Positions 1 to 13,625 of a DNA stretch of 64,000 nucleotides are shown piece by piece. The notes under the pieces were generated by a model. The model was given only the letters and a program-made list of their open reading frames with translations, made no database searches and was not told the origin of the DNA. The stretch spans positions 10,976,001-11,040,000 of the forward strand of contig CM060733.1 in NCBI GenBank assembly GCA_030704615.1, given 5' to 3'. Made by a program: the position numbers and the translations under genes. The first letter of the stretch is position 1. The number at the start of each line of letters is the position of its first letter. Origin of the DNA: Takakia lepidozioides. Lineage: Eukaryota; Streptophyta; Takakiopsida; Takakiales; Takakiaceae.

Positions 1-1850
1 AGCAAGCCGTGGTGCAATTGTTGCGCAAAGGGTTGGTATTCTCGTTTCCTCTTTGTGCTGTTGTGGATCTACTGGTTTTTCTCTTTATCTCTCTGGTCCA
101 GCTTGTAGCTTTAGTTTTTGTTCCTGCACGTTCTGAAGCATTTGGTGATGCATAGTCTTCCAGAACAAGCTCTGATTTTGCTGCCTCGCTGCTGTCAAGG
201 ATGAGTGGATTTGAGGGCATCTCATCAGGTGTGGAAGTGTTTGCATACTGGGCAGAAAAGGGGGTTCAACTCCCCCTCACTTCTTGGGCATAGATAGATA
301 GATACAATGAAATATGGAGATGTGACATGAGCGCTTCGGCAACACTCCACCATTCTTCTTTTGAAGAACAATGAAATATGGGATGTATGTATGTAATGAC
401 CCACCATTCTTTGTGAAAATTGAACGTAGTTCTCAGAATTCGTCGTTAGTAGTGTGGAGCAACGCGAAGCCCTAGTGTCTTTTTGGATTGGCATCAACAG
501 TAACAATGGACCTACAGTCAGTAGCTCACCTTGTAAAGTGCACTGAGTGCCACCCAGATGACTCTGGGGTCAAATCCTGCTACTTGACGGGTGTGGTACG
601 CTCTTCTCCCCCTTCCCTGTCCAGGTGTCGCATCGGAAAGCCTTCACGGCGAGGTTACTGAGAGGTTATTTTCTCCTCTCACTATCAAGGGGCCTGATTT
701 GTGAGCTGTCGCTCCCAGGTGTTTTCTTTTTTGAAAAAACAAAAAAATAAAAATAAAATGGTGCCCCTCACATATGCAACACAGACCCCAAGTATTGGTA
801 CACAGACTTGGACACTGAGTTGTCTGGACAACAAAGAGTTAACTTACCTCCCTGCAAAATGTCTTTAGCAAGCAACATCTGAGTTGAGTCCCGTCTTCCT
901 CAATCTGTTGGGCATCTCTTTGTTCAACTTCTTATTTGCTTCAAAAGTATCAACCTGGTATTTGGTGCAGACTGATGACCACCGTTGTCAGTTGTATTCT
1001 CTTCAGAAATAGCTAGAAAAAGACCTTGAACTTTGCTCCTCATCATTTGAAATATGAGAACTTTATATAGCTCAGGTAGCGTGTGTTGTGTGGTTCAGCC
1101 TCGTGCCTATTGTTGCATAGAGCACCTACACGGTATGCGTCACCTGAGTAGATACTAGATACCTGATCCCTGTGACTCGTCTAGTTGTACTCAAATATCG
1201 GATAACTTGTGCCTCATCCTTTAAGTACAAGTTGTTTACAGATATGCATAATACGTACGTGTTGGCTCTGGGCCACATAGCCAGGCGAAACAAGGATCGA
1301 ACATCGCACAATACTTATTACTGCTAATGAGTGCGCCAAGCCTTGGTGGACCTCTCATGATGAAGCGCGGCCAACTTCATCGGGTCTGCCATCTGGTGAC
1401 GGCACGACAAATAGCGGACGTTCTAGGAATCACACTGGAAATCCAGGGGTAAGCTCACATGACAAGTATAATTGCCGGTCGGGCCAGGGAAGCCTTGAGG
1501 AATAGTTCTGACAGTGAATCCTACGCACGTCGTTATGCACCAGTGTTACATCGGTGAATGCAATTAGTCGTAAGCGCAGTTGTTTGTACTTATTGCGTGA
1601 AGTCGATTTGGACATACTCGGCAAGCTCTCAAGATGAAATGACAACTTCGCCTTATAAAATCACAAGATTTGCAGCATCTTATCTAAATTGTTCGTCAAA
1701 AGTTCAATCCAATTTACACCTCAGATTCTCGTTTTGTATACTCCCATTCAGTTCTCGTTGCCTAGGTTGAAGGATAGGCTGCTTTGCTAGCAGTCACGTC
1801 GTTTTGGAGTAGCCTGACAAGATGAACTTTCCGAAAACTACTAAGGAAAG
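1..1850. other. No recognisable gene (left edge)
   Basis: I see no coding segment with family resemblance on either strand, and no repeat with clear boundaries. The open frames here are short and compositionally ordinary. A short A-rich stretch near 725-760 is the only simple-sequence feature. It may be intergenic DNA downstream of the beta-galactosidase gene, which is transcribed leftward. Confidence 0.5.
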
Positions 1851-2045
1851 AAATTACCCGGACGCATGTATGATTGTTAGAAATGCTGACTAAGATGGAG
1901 GAGAAGATGGGAGGGAAATTACCCGGACGCATGTATGATTGTTAGAAATGCTGACTAAGATGGAGGAGAAGATGGGAGGGAAATTACCCGGACGCATGTA
2001 TGATTGTTAGAAATGCTGACTAACATGGAGGAGAAGATGGGAGGG
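1851..2045. repeat. Tandem repeat, 3 x 65 bp
   Basis: Three almost identical 65-bp units start at 1851, 1916 and 1981, each beginning AAATTACCCGGACGC. The third differs by at least one base (TAAGATGG to TAACATGG), and the array ends where GGGAGGGAA becomes GGGAGGGCA. Near identity suggests recent duplication. No coding frame is implied. Confidence 0.93.
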
Positions 2046-3091
2046 CAATAAATTCAGAATTCTAGACGATGACACTATATGCTGTGTGGAATTAGGACAG
2101 CCTATTGCTCAGTGGTTCAATCGAGGCCATTTATCACGCAAGCAAACAAGTCGTTTACAGCCCTGTGAGTAGTGGACTCACCTTTCGTTAGACACACACA
2201 GCCGACCAGCCTGTGAGGAGCGAGGGCGCCTCCAAATTTTGATCAGCCTCCAGCGACTCTTCATAGAGATTACCGTGACTCTATAAAACTTTTGTAAAAT
2301 TTTGTAACGCTAGTTTTTGCTGTCTAGCGAGATCAGTGAGTAGAGTAAGTACAGTAAGTAGATGGTGCTTCATTTGATCTGTGTTTCTCTACCCATGTAA
2401 CCAAAAGAAATGTGTGTTTTGGTCCGAATGAGAGGATCTAAGGGTGGGGGTAGTGGCGGAGTAGTTGTGGCAGGGTAGCTCAGGCCGTGAGCTTTGAAAT
2501 GGTGTTTCAAGATGGACTGAAGGGCCAGGAGAGAAAGGCAGATGTGCGACTAGATGCAAGGCTGCAGGAGCAGGATGAAGAGGTGTGTCTCTTGGTGTGC
2601 TTCTGTATGAGGTGATCTCATAACTGAACATTTTCCAAGGAGAACAAATCCAGGATTGTCAGCTTTTGGACTAACAGGAGAAAATTCTGACATTGTTTTA
2701 GGACAGTAGTATATGAAGAGGGTAAGCCTATCAATCATGCATGATTCCACCTCATAAGTCACCACAGCTTGATGCTGGGATACAAAGTACCAGTATGCAC
2801 TTGATTGAGGTGAGCACTTGAGAAGATATTATTCATAAAAGATCAGTGTTTTCCTCCACTATGCAAACATACTAACACCCGAGTACAGGTACAGATATCA
2901 TCCACCATGCAATGTGGTCACCAGTAATACCTCACCACATTATTTGCACCTATGAACTAGAGACAGCTTTTGCCTCAATGTCCTAATAGGAAAGAATAGC
3001 CACCCTAGTTCCTAGCTTATGATCACAACAAGGATCATAATGAGAACATTCCTAAATGTTGTCCTCCTGTCCCCTGCAAGAGGCAAGTCAC
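2046..3091. other. Downstream flank of the beta-galactosidase gene
   Basis: This stretch lies just 3' of the stop codon of the minus-strand beta-galactosidase gene and should contain its 3' UTR and polyadenylation region. I could not fix a polyadenylation site. No other coding segment is recognisable. Confidence 0.4.
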
Positions 3092-6000
3092 TCACCTACA
3101 CACAGCTGCCACTGCCAAGCTTTTGGCAGTTCCTGGACATGGATCTCCTCCAAATGTCTCGGGCAATAGAGGCAATGCACATTTTTGATATCCTACACAG
3201 ACCTGCAACTCGTAGCCAAAAAACAGAAACTAGTGAGAGGCTTTCTTTCCATACTTTTCACTTGTGACACAGATACTCAACAAGGCGTAATTCCATTCAC
3301 TTGGACTCTTTTGATGATAAGAGCTGTCTGTTGACAACAACTATGAGCTGACCAGGATACTAAGGTAAAGATGTTTGGAGTGGATATGTGGGTGAGGTAT
3401 TGAAGGTCAAAAGGTCACATGACAAGCACAGTTGAGTCAACCAAATTAAGCCCTCTCTCTCACACCTGGAAGAGAAACCAAAAATCATTTGTCCTACTCA
3501 CCTTTTCCACGATGGCAGAAGACTGAGGAGCATGGCAGGAGCCCTCCTGGAAATTGCTACATTCGCCAGAGGGAGTTCCGAAGCTGGCAAAGTTGATATG
3601 TGCAATGTGTTGCCCAGCGCCACATTCTAGCATCAGCAAGGCCTTCTCTGTGGTGTTGATGCTCTCCTGGGCCCAGAAAGCCAGAGGGGCAGGATGTGAA
3701 TCTGAGATGAGGGAACACACTTCCAGTGGAGACCTAGTTGCAACCGATATGGACTCTGGGTCACCTCCCATTTCTTCAATCAACACTAACAAATTGCCAG
3801 TAGGCACTAGCCATGAACGAGGCACGTGAGACCTGCACAAAAATTCCATCATGATCAAAACCCAAAGAGAGAATGGTACTTCATGCATCAAACTAATAAG
3901 CTGCTAAGTAATTTGGGCCCCCATAGCTGAAGGCCTCTGCCAAGGACGAGACATATTTTATAAATAGGAGTGTCTCCCATGCTCTCATCATAATAGCTAG
4001 GGCAAGAACAAGAAAAATTAATTCTCTCCTTTGCTGGTACATACTGGACAATAGTAGCTGATGAGAAGTGCCATTTCATCTACCTGTCTTAATCCGGGTA
4101 CCACCAACTCGGTAGTAAAGCAAGGAGATTTCCTGATGTAAGAAGAGAAATGAAATGAAATGGTGCTTTATAACATCCGCGGAAAGCTCATAGAGCTTAT
4201 GGGACAAAATGGAAGAGAAAAAAACAAAGAAATTATGTTGTCCACACTGGCATGGGACAACAGAATTTACTGATCAGACATTGTTTGCCGTAGCCTTGTG
4301 ACCATAGACCCGGCACGCCCAGTTTGGGCGGAACAAGAGGGAACACACACTACCTTTGTGAGGGGCTCACTCCAGTAGTTGGAATTACCTTGGTATAAAC
4401 AGTTGGTTCGGGCTTTCCAGATTCCCTCTAGAAAGCCCCTCACACAAGCATTAATCTGCTGTGTGTGAGCTGCCCAGCAAATTAGACCCCAACAGGGCCA
4501 GGGCTTTAGGCCCAGCCACAAAATTTTGGTAGTGAACAGGGACTACATTCTTGATGGTCCTGACAGGATCACTCTGTGTTGGGAATACCCCGGACATTGT
4601 ACCAGAAAATGGATTTTGTCCTCAGGCTGCCCACACATCTGGCATGGACAATCTCCCTTCCCTCTCTTCCTTTTTTGTTCAACGGTAGACTCTCAGCCCT
4701 GAGTTTAAATTACAGTCTAGCTCAGAAGGTAGGTAGGGGGGGCCACAGATCATCCTTAAGGTATGGGACAATTGAGAGAGAGAGTACACCAAACAACTGG
4801 AGAAGTCTGAGCAGTGAATTTGGCATCTACCACTGCTGGGAAGGTTGCCCACAATTTGAGCGACACTTGTGTTCATAGTATGGACCCCGATAATCACAAC
4901 CGGAGGCGCATTCTTGTTCTGTTGAAGTGATGAGGGATGGCCAAAAACGGCCCAGGCTGGCTCCATTCACCCACACCTGACCCTTGCCCATGCTGCCTAG
5001 ATCCAGTGCGACTGGATCCTGTCCTCCTGGGGCATCAAATGTTGTCTGCATATATCAGAACTCACTTATTTCAGATGTCAACCTTACCAAAGGTTAACTT
5101 TATCCTCCTTTGGGTATTTATATTTTTGTCTTTTCTCCATCTGTGAATCACCTAATGTAGCCAAGCACACTCGTCCTTACACCTCACTTTCATGTAAAAT
5201 ATTGTATCCTGCTTACCTTGTGTGGTGCTGCTAGTGCAAATCTTGCCAAAGGCTAAGTCAAATACCTGATACCAAACCAGGGGCTCATTTTTCTTGAACG
5301 TTGCTCCAGAGTCCCAGTCCACACTTTGTGCTCCGCTCGCTGTAAACAGGCGTAAAGCTTCGCCTCTCAACCCTATCTGCATGTGTGCAAGATCTGGGTT
5401 GTTCATGATCTGTAAGTAGGCTAGCTCTTAATCTAACTTAATCTCATAGAGTGTAGGAATTGCTTCAATTTGTACTTCCCCCGAGATAGGATTCCTTTTT
5501 TTTGTTCTCAACACATTACTACGTCATTGCAGAGGTTCTAGCATGATTACTACTGATCTCGAAACATATCCCAAGACTGCTTTTGGCTAGAGGGTTTTTC
5601 CCAGCTTAATGGGGATTGGGCCAAGTGTCACATGTAAGGTCAGATTGGAAATCTCAGAGGCTACCTGGCTGCTGTACAATTGCAAGTCTCTGCAATGGCG
5701 AGCTTGGTGTAACTTTTAATCACATCATTGTGATTGTAGACTGGGTGACCTTTGTTTGGTTTGGACGAGATTGTTATGTTTCATATTGTAGTAAGAATTG
5801 TCCTAGCTGAAACAACAACCTCACCCTCCATGCCCTTTATTGTACGTAACACGTTAGTCATGTGAAGCATACACAGACGTTCACTTTATCTATGTAGAAA
5901 AAGGCAGGAGAACTGTGGAATGGGAAGCATTAGGGGAGAGACCTGATAAATCCATGGTTGAGTGGTCAAGTTCCTGACTCCCGATGGGAGGCCTTGCAAG

Positions 6001-9000
6001 GTAACTGAGCCCAAGATGCCTCCTTGCTCTTTCTCAAGGAATGCTCCATAGCCCTTCCCAGCCAAATAAGCCATGTCAAAATTCATCTACCAATCCAGGA
6101 TGTGATAAGTATGAAGATCAGAAATTTAGCCAGTTATTTCCAGTATTCAGAAGAACTTGCAACCCTCTGCTATAGGTTTGTGCAGCCGCTAGCACAGTTA
6201 GGATCACTGTACATATGGCACCCCACGAATATCATCGACATGTCATAAGCAAGGCAACAGGTTGTACCCACCTGCAAGCCTGTTGTCATGGATAGAACCG
6301 CGATCACATTGTTACCAGCATCCAAGGTCAAAGGCTGCTCCAAGTGGATGTCGGTCCCAGTTACACTACCTGTCACACACGAATCATACCTCATTTCAAG
6401 TCAAAAATCTTCCACGCTTACAAGACCAGAACAGATTTTCAGGCAAACAACAGCAAGGTGCAGCACTGATGTCAACCTGCCAGTCGGCCATTCACAAAGA
6501 TGTGAGCAGCATCACGCAGTGACTGCACAACCAATGTTGTAGCCACCCCAGCATCTGCATCTGCTACCTGCACACTGCCCATGCATTCTCTCCTCAGCGC
6601 TCCTCTTCTGCTCACTAATGCCTTTGCCCTCTTTGCCCTCTTATTATGTGTTTGGGATATCAAAGCTCTTAAGAAATTCTTGACATAACAGTTGTATGTC
6701 TATGTTGGTCTACAAAAATATCGACCTGCTGGAGAGAATGTTGAAATCCAGTATAGTTTGGATGTTGTGATTAGATTACCTACCTGGTGGTGTACCATAA
6801 GTAGTCTGTGGAGTCTTTGGTGGTGGAAATCTGCTCTAGCAAACCTTCTGCGGAGAAGGCTCCACCCCAGTCACCAACAGGTTCAGAGTAAGACTTCCAG
6901 CCACCAAGAGGGGAAAGTGTGTCCCCACTCGAGCGTTGCGTTCCCATTAGCACTGTTTGAGATCCCACCTGTCGCAAAATGCAACCCAGTAGCTACTTTT
7001 ACTGGGGAAGTCACTCCACAATTTTCTTGATAGGATCGGCCAATTGGTCGTCTGGACTTGAAGCCTTACAAGACTCATAAAATTGCAGGCCCAGAGTGAC
7101 AGATACAGGCAAGGGGGGGGTCCAGATGTGAGCATTTATTACACCCATGATGCCAAACAGTTTCAGGTACTTCTATTCAGCTCATACGTCATGCATGCAC
7201 AAGGCTGAAAGGAATCTTTCTCAAGTCCAACAGTAAACAATGCTCATTCAAATTTAAGTGAGATTGATAGACGGCTGGATTATTCGCGTACTATAGTACT
7301 TAAGCCAAATTTCTATATTAATTGTCATTGGTTGCCTCTCTTGGTGTAATAAACTAGACATTGCAGTGTTCCATGCTCCTGATGACAATGTGCATTGATG
7401 ATATTATCCAGTAGCCCTGCTTCCAAACATCTATGACTTCATCCATAATAAAATTTCAGTTCCTGCACTCGCTTGTTTTCTATGGCAGGTCAACAGAGGT
7501 GGCTTACACGTGAAAAAGTAGAATGATTTTACGTAATCTTCCTAATTTCACGGGGGATCAGTGCTCATCCGTATCATAAGGATGCAATACATTAACTCAT
7601 AGATGTGACTTATATTTGTACTAGAGCTCTCACCTTGGCAGAATTGAAGGCAACATTCCGACAGTCAGGCAGGATGCTGACGGACCAAGCAGGTAATTGG
7701 TAAGTCTGCCCGTTGAACTGGACGGTGGCATTGTTAGTGATGTCAAAGTTGGACAGAAATGCAGCACATAAACCTGAATTGGTCCCATCACTACCCTTTG
7801 TCGAGCTGTTGTAAATATGGGCCTGCACAACATAGCAGCACCTTCTTAACAGTATGGCTCTCCTATAACTAGCACCATAAAGTCGAAAATAGAGGCCATA
7901 GATTTATGCATGTAAGTGCGAATGAAGGCAAACACATGACACACATCAATAAATTCAGACATATACGGAGAAGCGGTGGGTACTCAAGCAGAGTCCTCGT
8001 TTCTTTTGGAGGGTCTTAGCAATCAAGGGTCACTTAGAAGACAGGCTAGCAACGTAGAGTAGTGCAGCCCCTGCCATATGTCCCATCCACCTTATGAGTC
8101 TTGTGGGGAGAGGTGCAGCAACCAACAGTCAACCTTACAAAGAAATCAAGGCATATAAGCTCTAGTGGCTCATCATCATGATCTCTCTCTCTCCCTCTCT
8201 GCATGCAAGGCTCTGTGGAGATGAAGACCTCTAGGTTGGAGCCAAGTGATATACTGGGAGGCTCGCTATCAACTGCAACCAAAGCTGGCTCACAAAGTTT
8301 AAGAGCTGCATGCAAGTCTTTCAAATGCCCCCACTTGGGTTGCCTCACTTGCCCTGCAAGCAGTGTGCCGGTGGTCAACTCAACATGTATACAGAATACC
8401 CAGAGCTTATAGGTATTCTACAACAAGTAATGATGAAGACTACATCCAAGCATAGCCATAGTACTATTATGCCTGGATATCTTACCGCCATCAGTCTTTA
8501 CACCGGACTGTCTTTTGGGTTGTGTTTGAAGCTGGAGGAAGCTCACCATATTCATCAATGGGAGCATCGTAGTCATAGCTGGTGGTGACTCCCTCAACAG
8601 ATGTGCGTCCAAAGTTAGTTCCTCCATGGTACTGCCAAAGCCAACAGCAACAACTTAAGACCACACAGGATAGAAAGAATCACCTTAGATGGAGTTTGCA
8701 CAAATTACAACATCAGCAGGTCACAACCAGCCCCCATCAGTGACAGACCACTCATTAAGATGCCGAAACTAACTCACTCATTACTTCCCAGTAACAACAG
8801 GCACCAGAGAAAATGTACGAATGGCATTGGAAGCTTATGAACAAGACTAGACCTGCAGATTCCTAACAGAATTATGGGTAGAAAGCTCAATAACCGAAGG
8901 CATCACATCCCCTACCTGGGAAAAGTTTCACACAACCCCCTACCCTGGACTGTCAGGGTACTCACTGACCATGTAATAGTTTTGGAAGCTACCCCCACGC

Positions 9001-12000
9001 TCGAAGAACCGTGCAACACCAAATGCAATATCCTCCACCGGTCTGTGTGGCAAAGCACCTCCCCAGTCATTGAACCTGTACACACTTATATTGTTAGATA
9101 ATCAAAAATTTGGTTTGCAAAGACCTGCTTGAGTATCAACCCAAGAGATGACCAATACGAACTAGGACTTCAAAAGACGGTCCCTTCAATGTTGTTTAAG
9201 AACTCTCAGATTTATCTTAGAAATGTGCAGTGTACAGAACACAAGTTCATCCAGAAACCCAATATTAAGGTTTTCAAGGCAAGGAATCCGAAATACTGTC
9301 AACTCACTCAAACAAAGGGGACGTTGGTGGCACAGCTCATTTGAAATAGTGGCAGACCTACAGAGACCTACCAGCCTGTCCAATTTTCGGTCCACATGGT
9401 TGGCTTTGTATCAGCATTAGGCTTCCAGCCATCGCAATAGAAGCCATTGCATGTATTGATCTGTTCAAGACAAGTGAATACTGCCACATTTGAGCACACT
9501 CTAATCAACCCTCACTCTATTTTCCAAATCAATTCCCAAAGTTGCACACATTGACCTTTTCGAGACCTGAATTGATCTGAAGTAGAATATAATCCACGAC
9601 TATCTCTTGACATCTTGCAGGGTGCAGAATTGGACAAAATTAAATTAAAATTTGTCAGGATGGTAGATTCAAATGGAAGGGACAGTGGAATGGCATACAA
9701 TGGCACCAGGAGCATCAGCTTGTTGGCACATAACCCACGGTACCCCAATGTTCTGGGCCTCTGCCATGTTTGCTGCCCAGTCTATATACCGCTTTGCAGC
9801 TTCACCATATGCGGCATCTATATTTCCATACTCATTCTCAATCTGCACATGTACTCAGTTTCCAGATACCAATCAGCTGTGTCATTGGAAGTTGGGTACT
9901 CATCCGAAAAGTGACGAATCAGCTGTGCATAGCTACCACCAGTGTGCACTGTTTATTTTCTACAGCCGGTGTGTATTCTAAATCAGCTGGACTATTTCTT
10001 GGAACCAAAGCCTGGTCATGAATAGTTGTGCTAAGCCTTAACTTGTTCTTCTTTTTCCATACTAGTCACTAAAAGTAGAAAAGGGAAAGAAAGGTAGTCA
10101 CACCTGGGCTAAAATGATAGGGCCACCTTGCCAAGAAAATAGCTGCTGCTGTTTCATTAGTGTCACAATTTTGGAAACAAAGCTCTGCATGTGGGCCTGC
10201 AGGACATTAACTGTGTCAGATGATTATTTCCATCACCTTGTGGCCCTGCCTGAAAGAGCTGAGTAGCAGATAAGCATGATCGGACTAGAGCAGATTAGGT
10301 TGAAATACATATGAGTTTAGGCTTCCTGATCGTATTTTGGCATGATAACCTCAGTCTACCTAGCAAAGATTCTCACATCTGAATATGAAGTCTTACAAGT
10401 ACAAGGTCCAACACAGTGTAAGTTCAGGGTCAAAGCTGGTAAGGATGTTAAAAGTCAAATTTCATTTGAAGCACAATGGAACAATTATACAGCTGGGCTA
10501 CTTTGGGGCTTGTGTAATGGGAGACCTTGAAGGGTTCGTTGTCTGTTCGGAATTCAATACCTGGAACGAATCGCAACCAATCGGGAAAACCCCTGTGTAA
10601 ACAAACATATTAATCTCTGCATGCTGCCTGCCCTTCTTAGCTGATTATCCTAGCAGTAGCGTAACTTGAGATGATCTGTAGCATGATCTCCATATGTCAT
10701 GGATGCAGTGCAGTAGTTGTTTAATGAAGGTATAAAACTATGGTCAGAAATTGTCTCAATCTGCAACTCAGAGTCTTCATGTACACTTTTATCATCTCCA
10801 ACGCTAATGTACACTTGATGAAAGCTGGTAGGTTAGGAATAAACCGGCATATCGAGTTGCAATGCAAGAACATCGTGAGAAAGAGCATGGGACCATGATG
10901 TTAACCCGGTAAAAACTACACTGGTGGTAGGAATGGAAAGTTTTCAAACCCAAAGTTCCACTCGGCACAGACATAAGGGCCAATGCGCAAATGGAGATAC
11001 AACCCAGCTTCCTGCACCAGCTTCACAAATCCTGGCAAGTCGTACCTCCCCGAAAAGTCGTACTGCAACCATCCCGCCCTCAATTAGTCGTTAGAAATTA
11101 CTACCCACATGAACCGCCTCCTCTTAGATCCACCCAGGAATGACTACATATGATAGGATGCCGCTTCAAGTGTGCAACTTACAAGGGGTCAACATTAATT
11201 AAGAAGCTGCTTTTTCCAGATTTCATGTAGTATTACATACACGAATATACAAAGATGAAAAGAAAGTTCCTGCAAAACCTATGAAATATAGACTATGATA
11301 CAGTCTGAAATCAACAATGAAAACGAGCCTAGTAGGTATTCAAACATTAAAATGAACTTCGGAGTACTTTCCACTTGTTTCCATGCGAACAAATGTCTTG
11401 AAGGAATCCTCCGAGGAGGAAGAAGAGTTTCTCCGAGGTTCTTCCTACTGGGAGGGTTCCTTCAAGTCGAAACAAGTGAAAAGTACGAGCCGGACTTCTA
11501 CTCGGAGGGTTCCTTATGATGAGTAAATCTGTCCCTTTCTCCTGGGGCCCTTTCCTCCGGCTCGACAAAATGAATGTTGTTCAAAGCAATCGGTCGACGG
11601 AATCTTGAGGAAGGATTAAACATGTGCGTAATACTAAGTGAAACGAAACATCTCGGGAAAGATTCTCAGAGCTCGTAGAAGAAAGAATCTCCAGAGTGAA
11701 AGAATGAGTACATACCGTCCCACTGGTAGGCTCGTGTACACTCCAAAATACATAGGTTTCTATGACATCCAGTCCACCTTCTTTGGCTTTGTCTATCAAA
11801 TCTGGCCACATCTGCAAGGAAAACACTGTTCCGTCTAAGCCAAATTTGCAAGCTCTGCTCAACAGTCAACGTACAAGTCCGTGTTTACAGGAGAGCAGAC
11901 AAGTTCGATTTCCTCGTGCACTGTCGGTCCCAGGCTACTTTGCAAATTCCAAGAAGTACTAGGAAAGATAGTTCAATAAATTGAAATCGAACATCAAATA

Positions 12001-12910
12001 TAAACCGTTCTGGACTTTAAGAGTGGCAAGCAGGTCCTAGAGAGCCTCGATGCGCACTGTCCTACTGTCCATGCTTAATTTAACAACGCGACGATATTGT
12101 ACACTCTTGTCACTAAACTTGGGGTATTAGCGGATCAATGCAGGGCTTATATCAACTCAACTATGTGTGAAGGGAGGAAGGAGTGGAAAGAAAATTTCAA
12201 ACGCGACAGTCATGTCCTCTTGATCCTTAGCATAGTTCCGATACACTTTCAATTCATGAATAAAGTTTGGGATACCTTTTGTCAAAGATAAAAACTGACT
12301 TTAACTCGCTGATAATTTATCATCAACAGGATGGATCTCTAGATCGCAGAATAGTCAATACCTTACATGCACTGTATATTCTCCTCTCAGTGGCCAGACT
12401 AGGACATGCTCTAGAGCTCAAGACACGCACACATGCACAGCGCTGTCACTTTCCATGCAACACGCCTTGACATTGTTCACGTGAGGCAGTCTCACTACCA
12501 GCGCTCACAGCAAACAAACTGCCTCGCGATTCGAATCAACATATAAGCGCCGTAATTACAAACAGGCAGGATTCAACAACCAGCTGAAGGCAATTCCCCC
12601 ACTAACACCCTCATCACTCGCCTCCGGATGAAACTAGCTTAATATACAAGCCTCTCTCCTCAATCACTATCACAAATTCAAACACACTCGCTCAATATGC
12701 AGCATTATAAGACTCAAGAATCAATCAATCAACCTCAGGAGTGCTCCGCGGGTAATGAATGGACCCCGAGATAAGCATGCGACGCTGCCCGTCCAGCAAC
12801 AGAGCTCTCCCATCATACGACACATTAAGCCCCGACACGTCCACAGTCTGCGCCACCAACACCAGCATGCAAGCGGCCAACACTTTCCCCCACCTCTTCC
12901 TCATCTCCAT
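3092..12910 (-). CDS. BGAL: Beta-galactosidase (GH35) with C-terminal SUEL lectin domain, 19 exons
   Basis: This is a complete plant-type beta-galactosidase that removes terminal beta-galactosyl residues from cell-wall glycans, probably in the apoplast. Minus-strand exons are 12910-12734, 11811-11716, 11062-10950, 10592-10526, 10196-10104, 9842-9699, 9460-9372, 9075-8970, 8631-8547, 8353-8229, 7822-7634, 6968-6784, 6574-6477, 6369-6272, 6053-5943, 5376-5266, 5045-4831, 3832-3502 and 3202-3092. They total 2,544 nt (847 aa), and every junction is GT-AG with matching phase. A hydrophobic N-terminus (about residues 10-25) looks like a secretion signal. [14 protein letters not shown] spans exons 5-6, with the expected acid/base Glu near 186. 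WTENWTGWF holds the expected nucleophile near Glu255. The [18 protein letters not shown] and GKGQVWVNG blocks are present. Residues from about 768 to the end form the SUEL lectin (CGAGQ...[11 protein letters not shown]...CVGYQKC...FGGDPCPG). The start is the first ATG before the signal. The only weak junction is the exon 15 acceptor (6053), which lacks a good pyrimidine tract. Length and exon count fit the family. No break is seen. Confidence 0.94.
4265..4790 (-). mobile_element. LINE 3'-end fragment inside a BGAL intron
   Basis: The intron at 3833-4830 contains a segment matching the 3' end of the minus-strand LINE at 40797-41290. Shared landmarks, in the same order, are TTGTTTGCCGTAGCCTTGTG, the CAGCAGATTAAT/GATTGATG-type block near 4440, and GCCCTGAGTTTAAAT near 4700. 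It encodes the degraded C-terminal tail and 3' UTR of that LINE in the same orientation as the host gene. It is a typical 5'-truncated LINE insertion and does not disturb the coding exons. Confidence 0.85.
11360..11490. repeat. Fold-back element in BGAL intron 2
   Basis: The left arm (from about 11366, reading ACTTTCCACTTGTTTCC then TTGAAGGAATCC) is the imperfect reverse complement of the right arm (GGTTCCTTCAAG then GAAACAAGTGAAAAGT). The centre is GGAGGAAGAAG-rich. It looks like a small MITE or fold-back insertion in the intron at 11063-11715. No target duplication was identified. Confidence 0.7.
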
Positions 12911-13300
12911 TGCTTCCTCAATCCCTCCAACTTCTCACAACAACCAGCTATTTATTAACTACAGGAATACGAACAAGCCTTCGCTGCAATCGCTGCACGC
13001 TCGCATTGTGCAGGCTCGAAGGCCGAGGGAGAAGACTTATGATCGGAAGCAGAAGGAGAGCAGCACGGCGACGCTTGCGTAATGAGCGGGGGATTGTACC
13101 GTAAGGTGGCCGCCGTGGCTGCCTCTACCGCCGGTCGCCGTCCGACGGTCGTGAGGCCCGCAGGCGTGGAGGCGCCACAAGGTACAGCCAGGTAGGTGTA
13201 CGCAGCCCACCCATAATACCGGGCCTTTATTAGGGCCTCCTCTATTTCTGTGACCTCTATAGGCAGGGCATGGCTTTGCATGGGCTTTGGGAACTGGAGT
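12911..13300 (-). promoter_or_regulatory. Presumed BGAL 5' UTR and promoter region
   Basis: This lies directly upstream of the BGAL start codon at 12910. On the minus strand an AT-rich AATAAATAGC stretch lies about 40 bp before the ATG, but it is too close to be assigned as a TATA box with confidence. The 12980-13200 part is GC-rich. The assignment rests on position only. Confidence 0.35.
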
Positions 13301-13377
13301 TGAGGGATGATATTACGTGGATATTATGATATTATCATAATAGTCAGTCGTGGACTGTGTCCTAATCTTATGTATTA

Positions 13378-13490
13378 GGGAAGGGTCGTTCCCAAGGCCC
13401 TTCCTGAATTTGAGAACACCGGCAATGAGGGCGGAGCCCGATTTTCGGGTGCTCGAAAATTCAGGAAGGGCCGTGGGAACGACCCTTCCC
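13378..13490. repeat. Long hairpin (inverted repeat)
   Basis: The left arm at 13378-13420 (GGGAAGGGTCGTTCCCA then GGCCCTTCCTGAATTT) pairs with the right arm at 13448-13490 (AAATTCAGGAAGGGCC then TGGGAACGACCCTTCCC). The loop is about 27 bp. This is probably a small non-autonomous element. Confidence 0.85.
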
Positions 13491-13529
13491 CAACATGAAA
13501 AACTGGGAAATATTTCTTTCCTGCTCCTT

Positions 13530-13625
13530 GCCCCACAAATCGGGGGACCCTTCCACATGCGGAAGGTACTTCCGGCAAATCGGGGGACCCTTCCAAAAGC
13601 GGAAGGTACTTCTCGTAAGTCAGGG
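13530..13625. repeat. Two 45-bp direct repeats
   Basis: CAAATCGGGGGACCCTTCC...GCGGAAGGTACTTC occurs twice, starting near 13532 and 13577, and a decayed third unit follows (GTAAGTCAGGGGAACCTT). The CCCTTCC words are shared with the adjacent hairpin, suggesting one composite repeat family. Confidence 0.8.

Noticed and set aside
12911-13300. Additional upstream exon of BGAL in the GC-rich frames
   Set aside because: The first exon already starts with Met plus a signal sequence, and its length matches the family.
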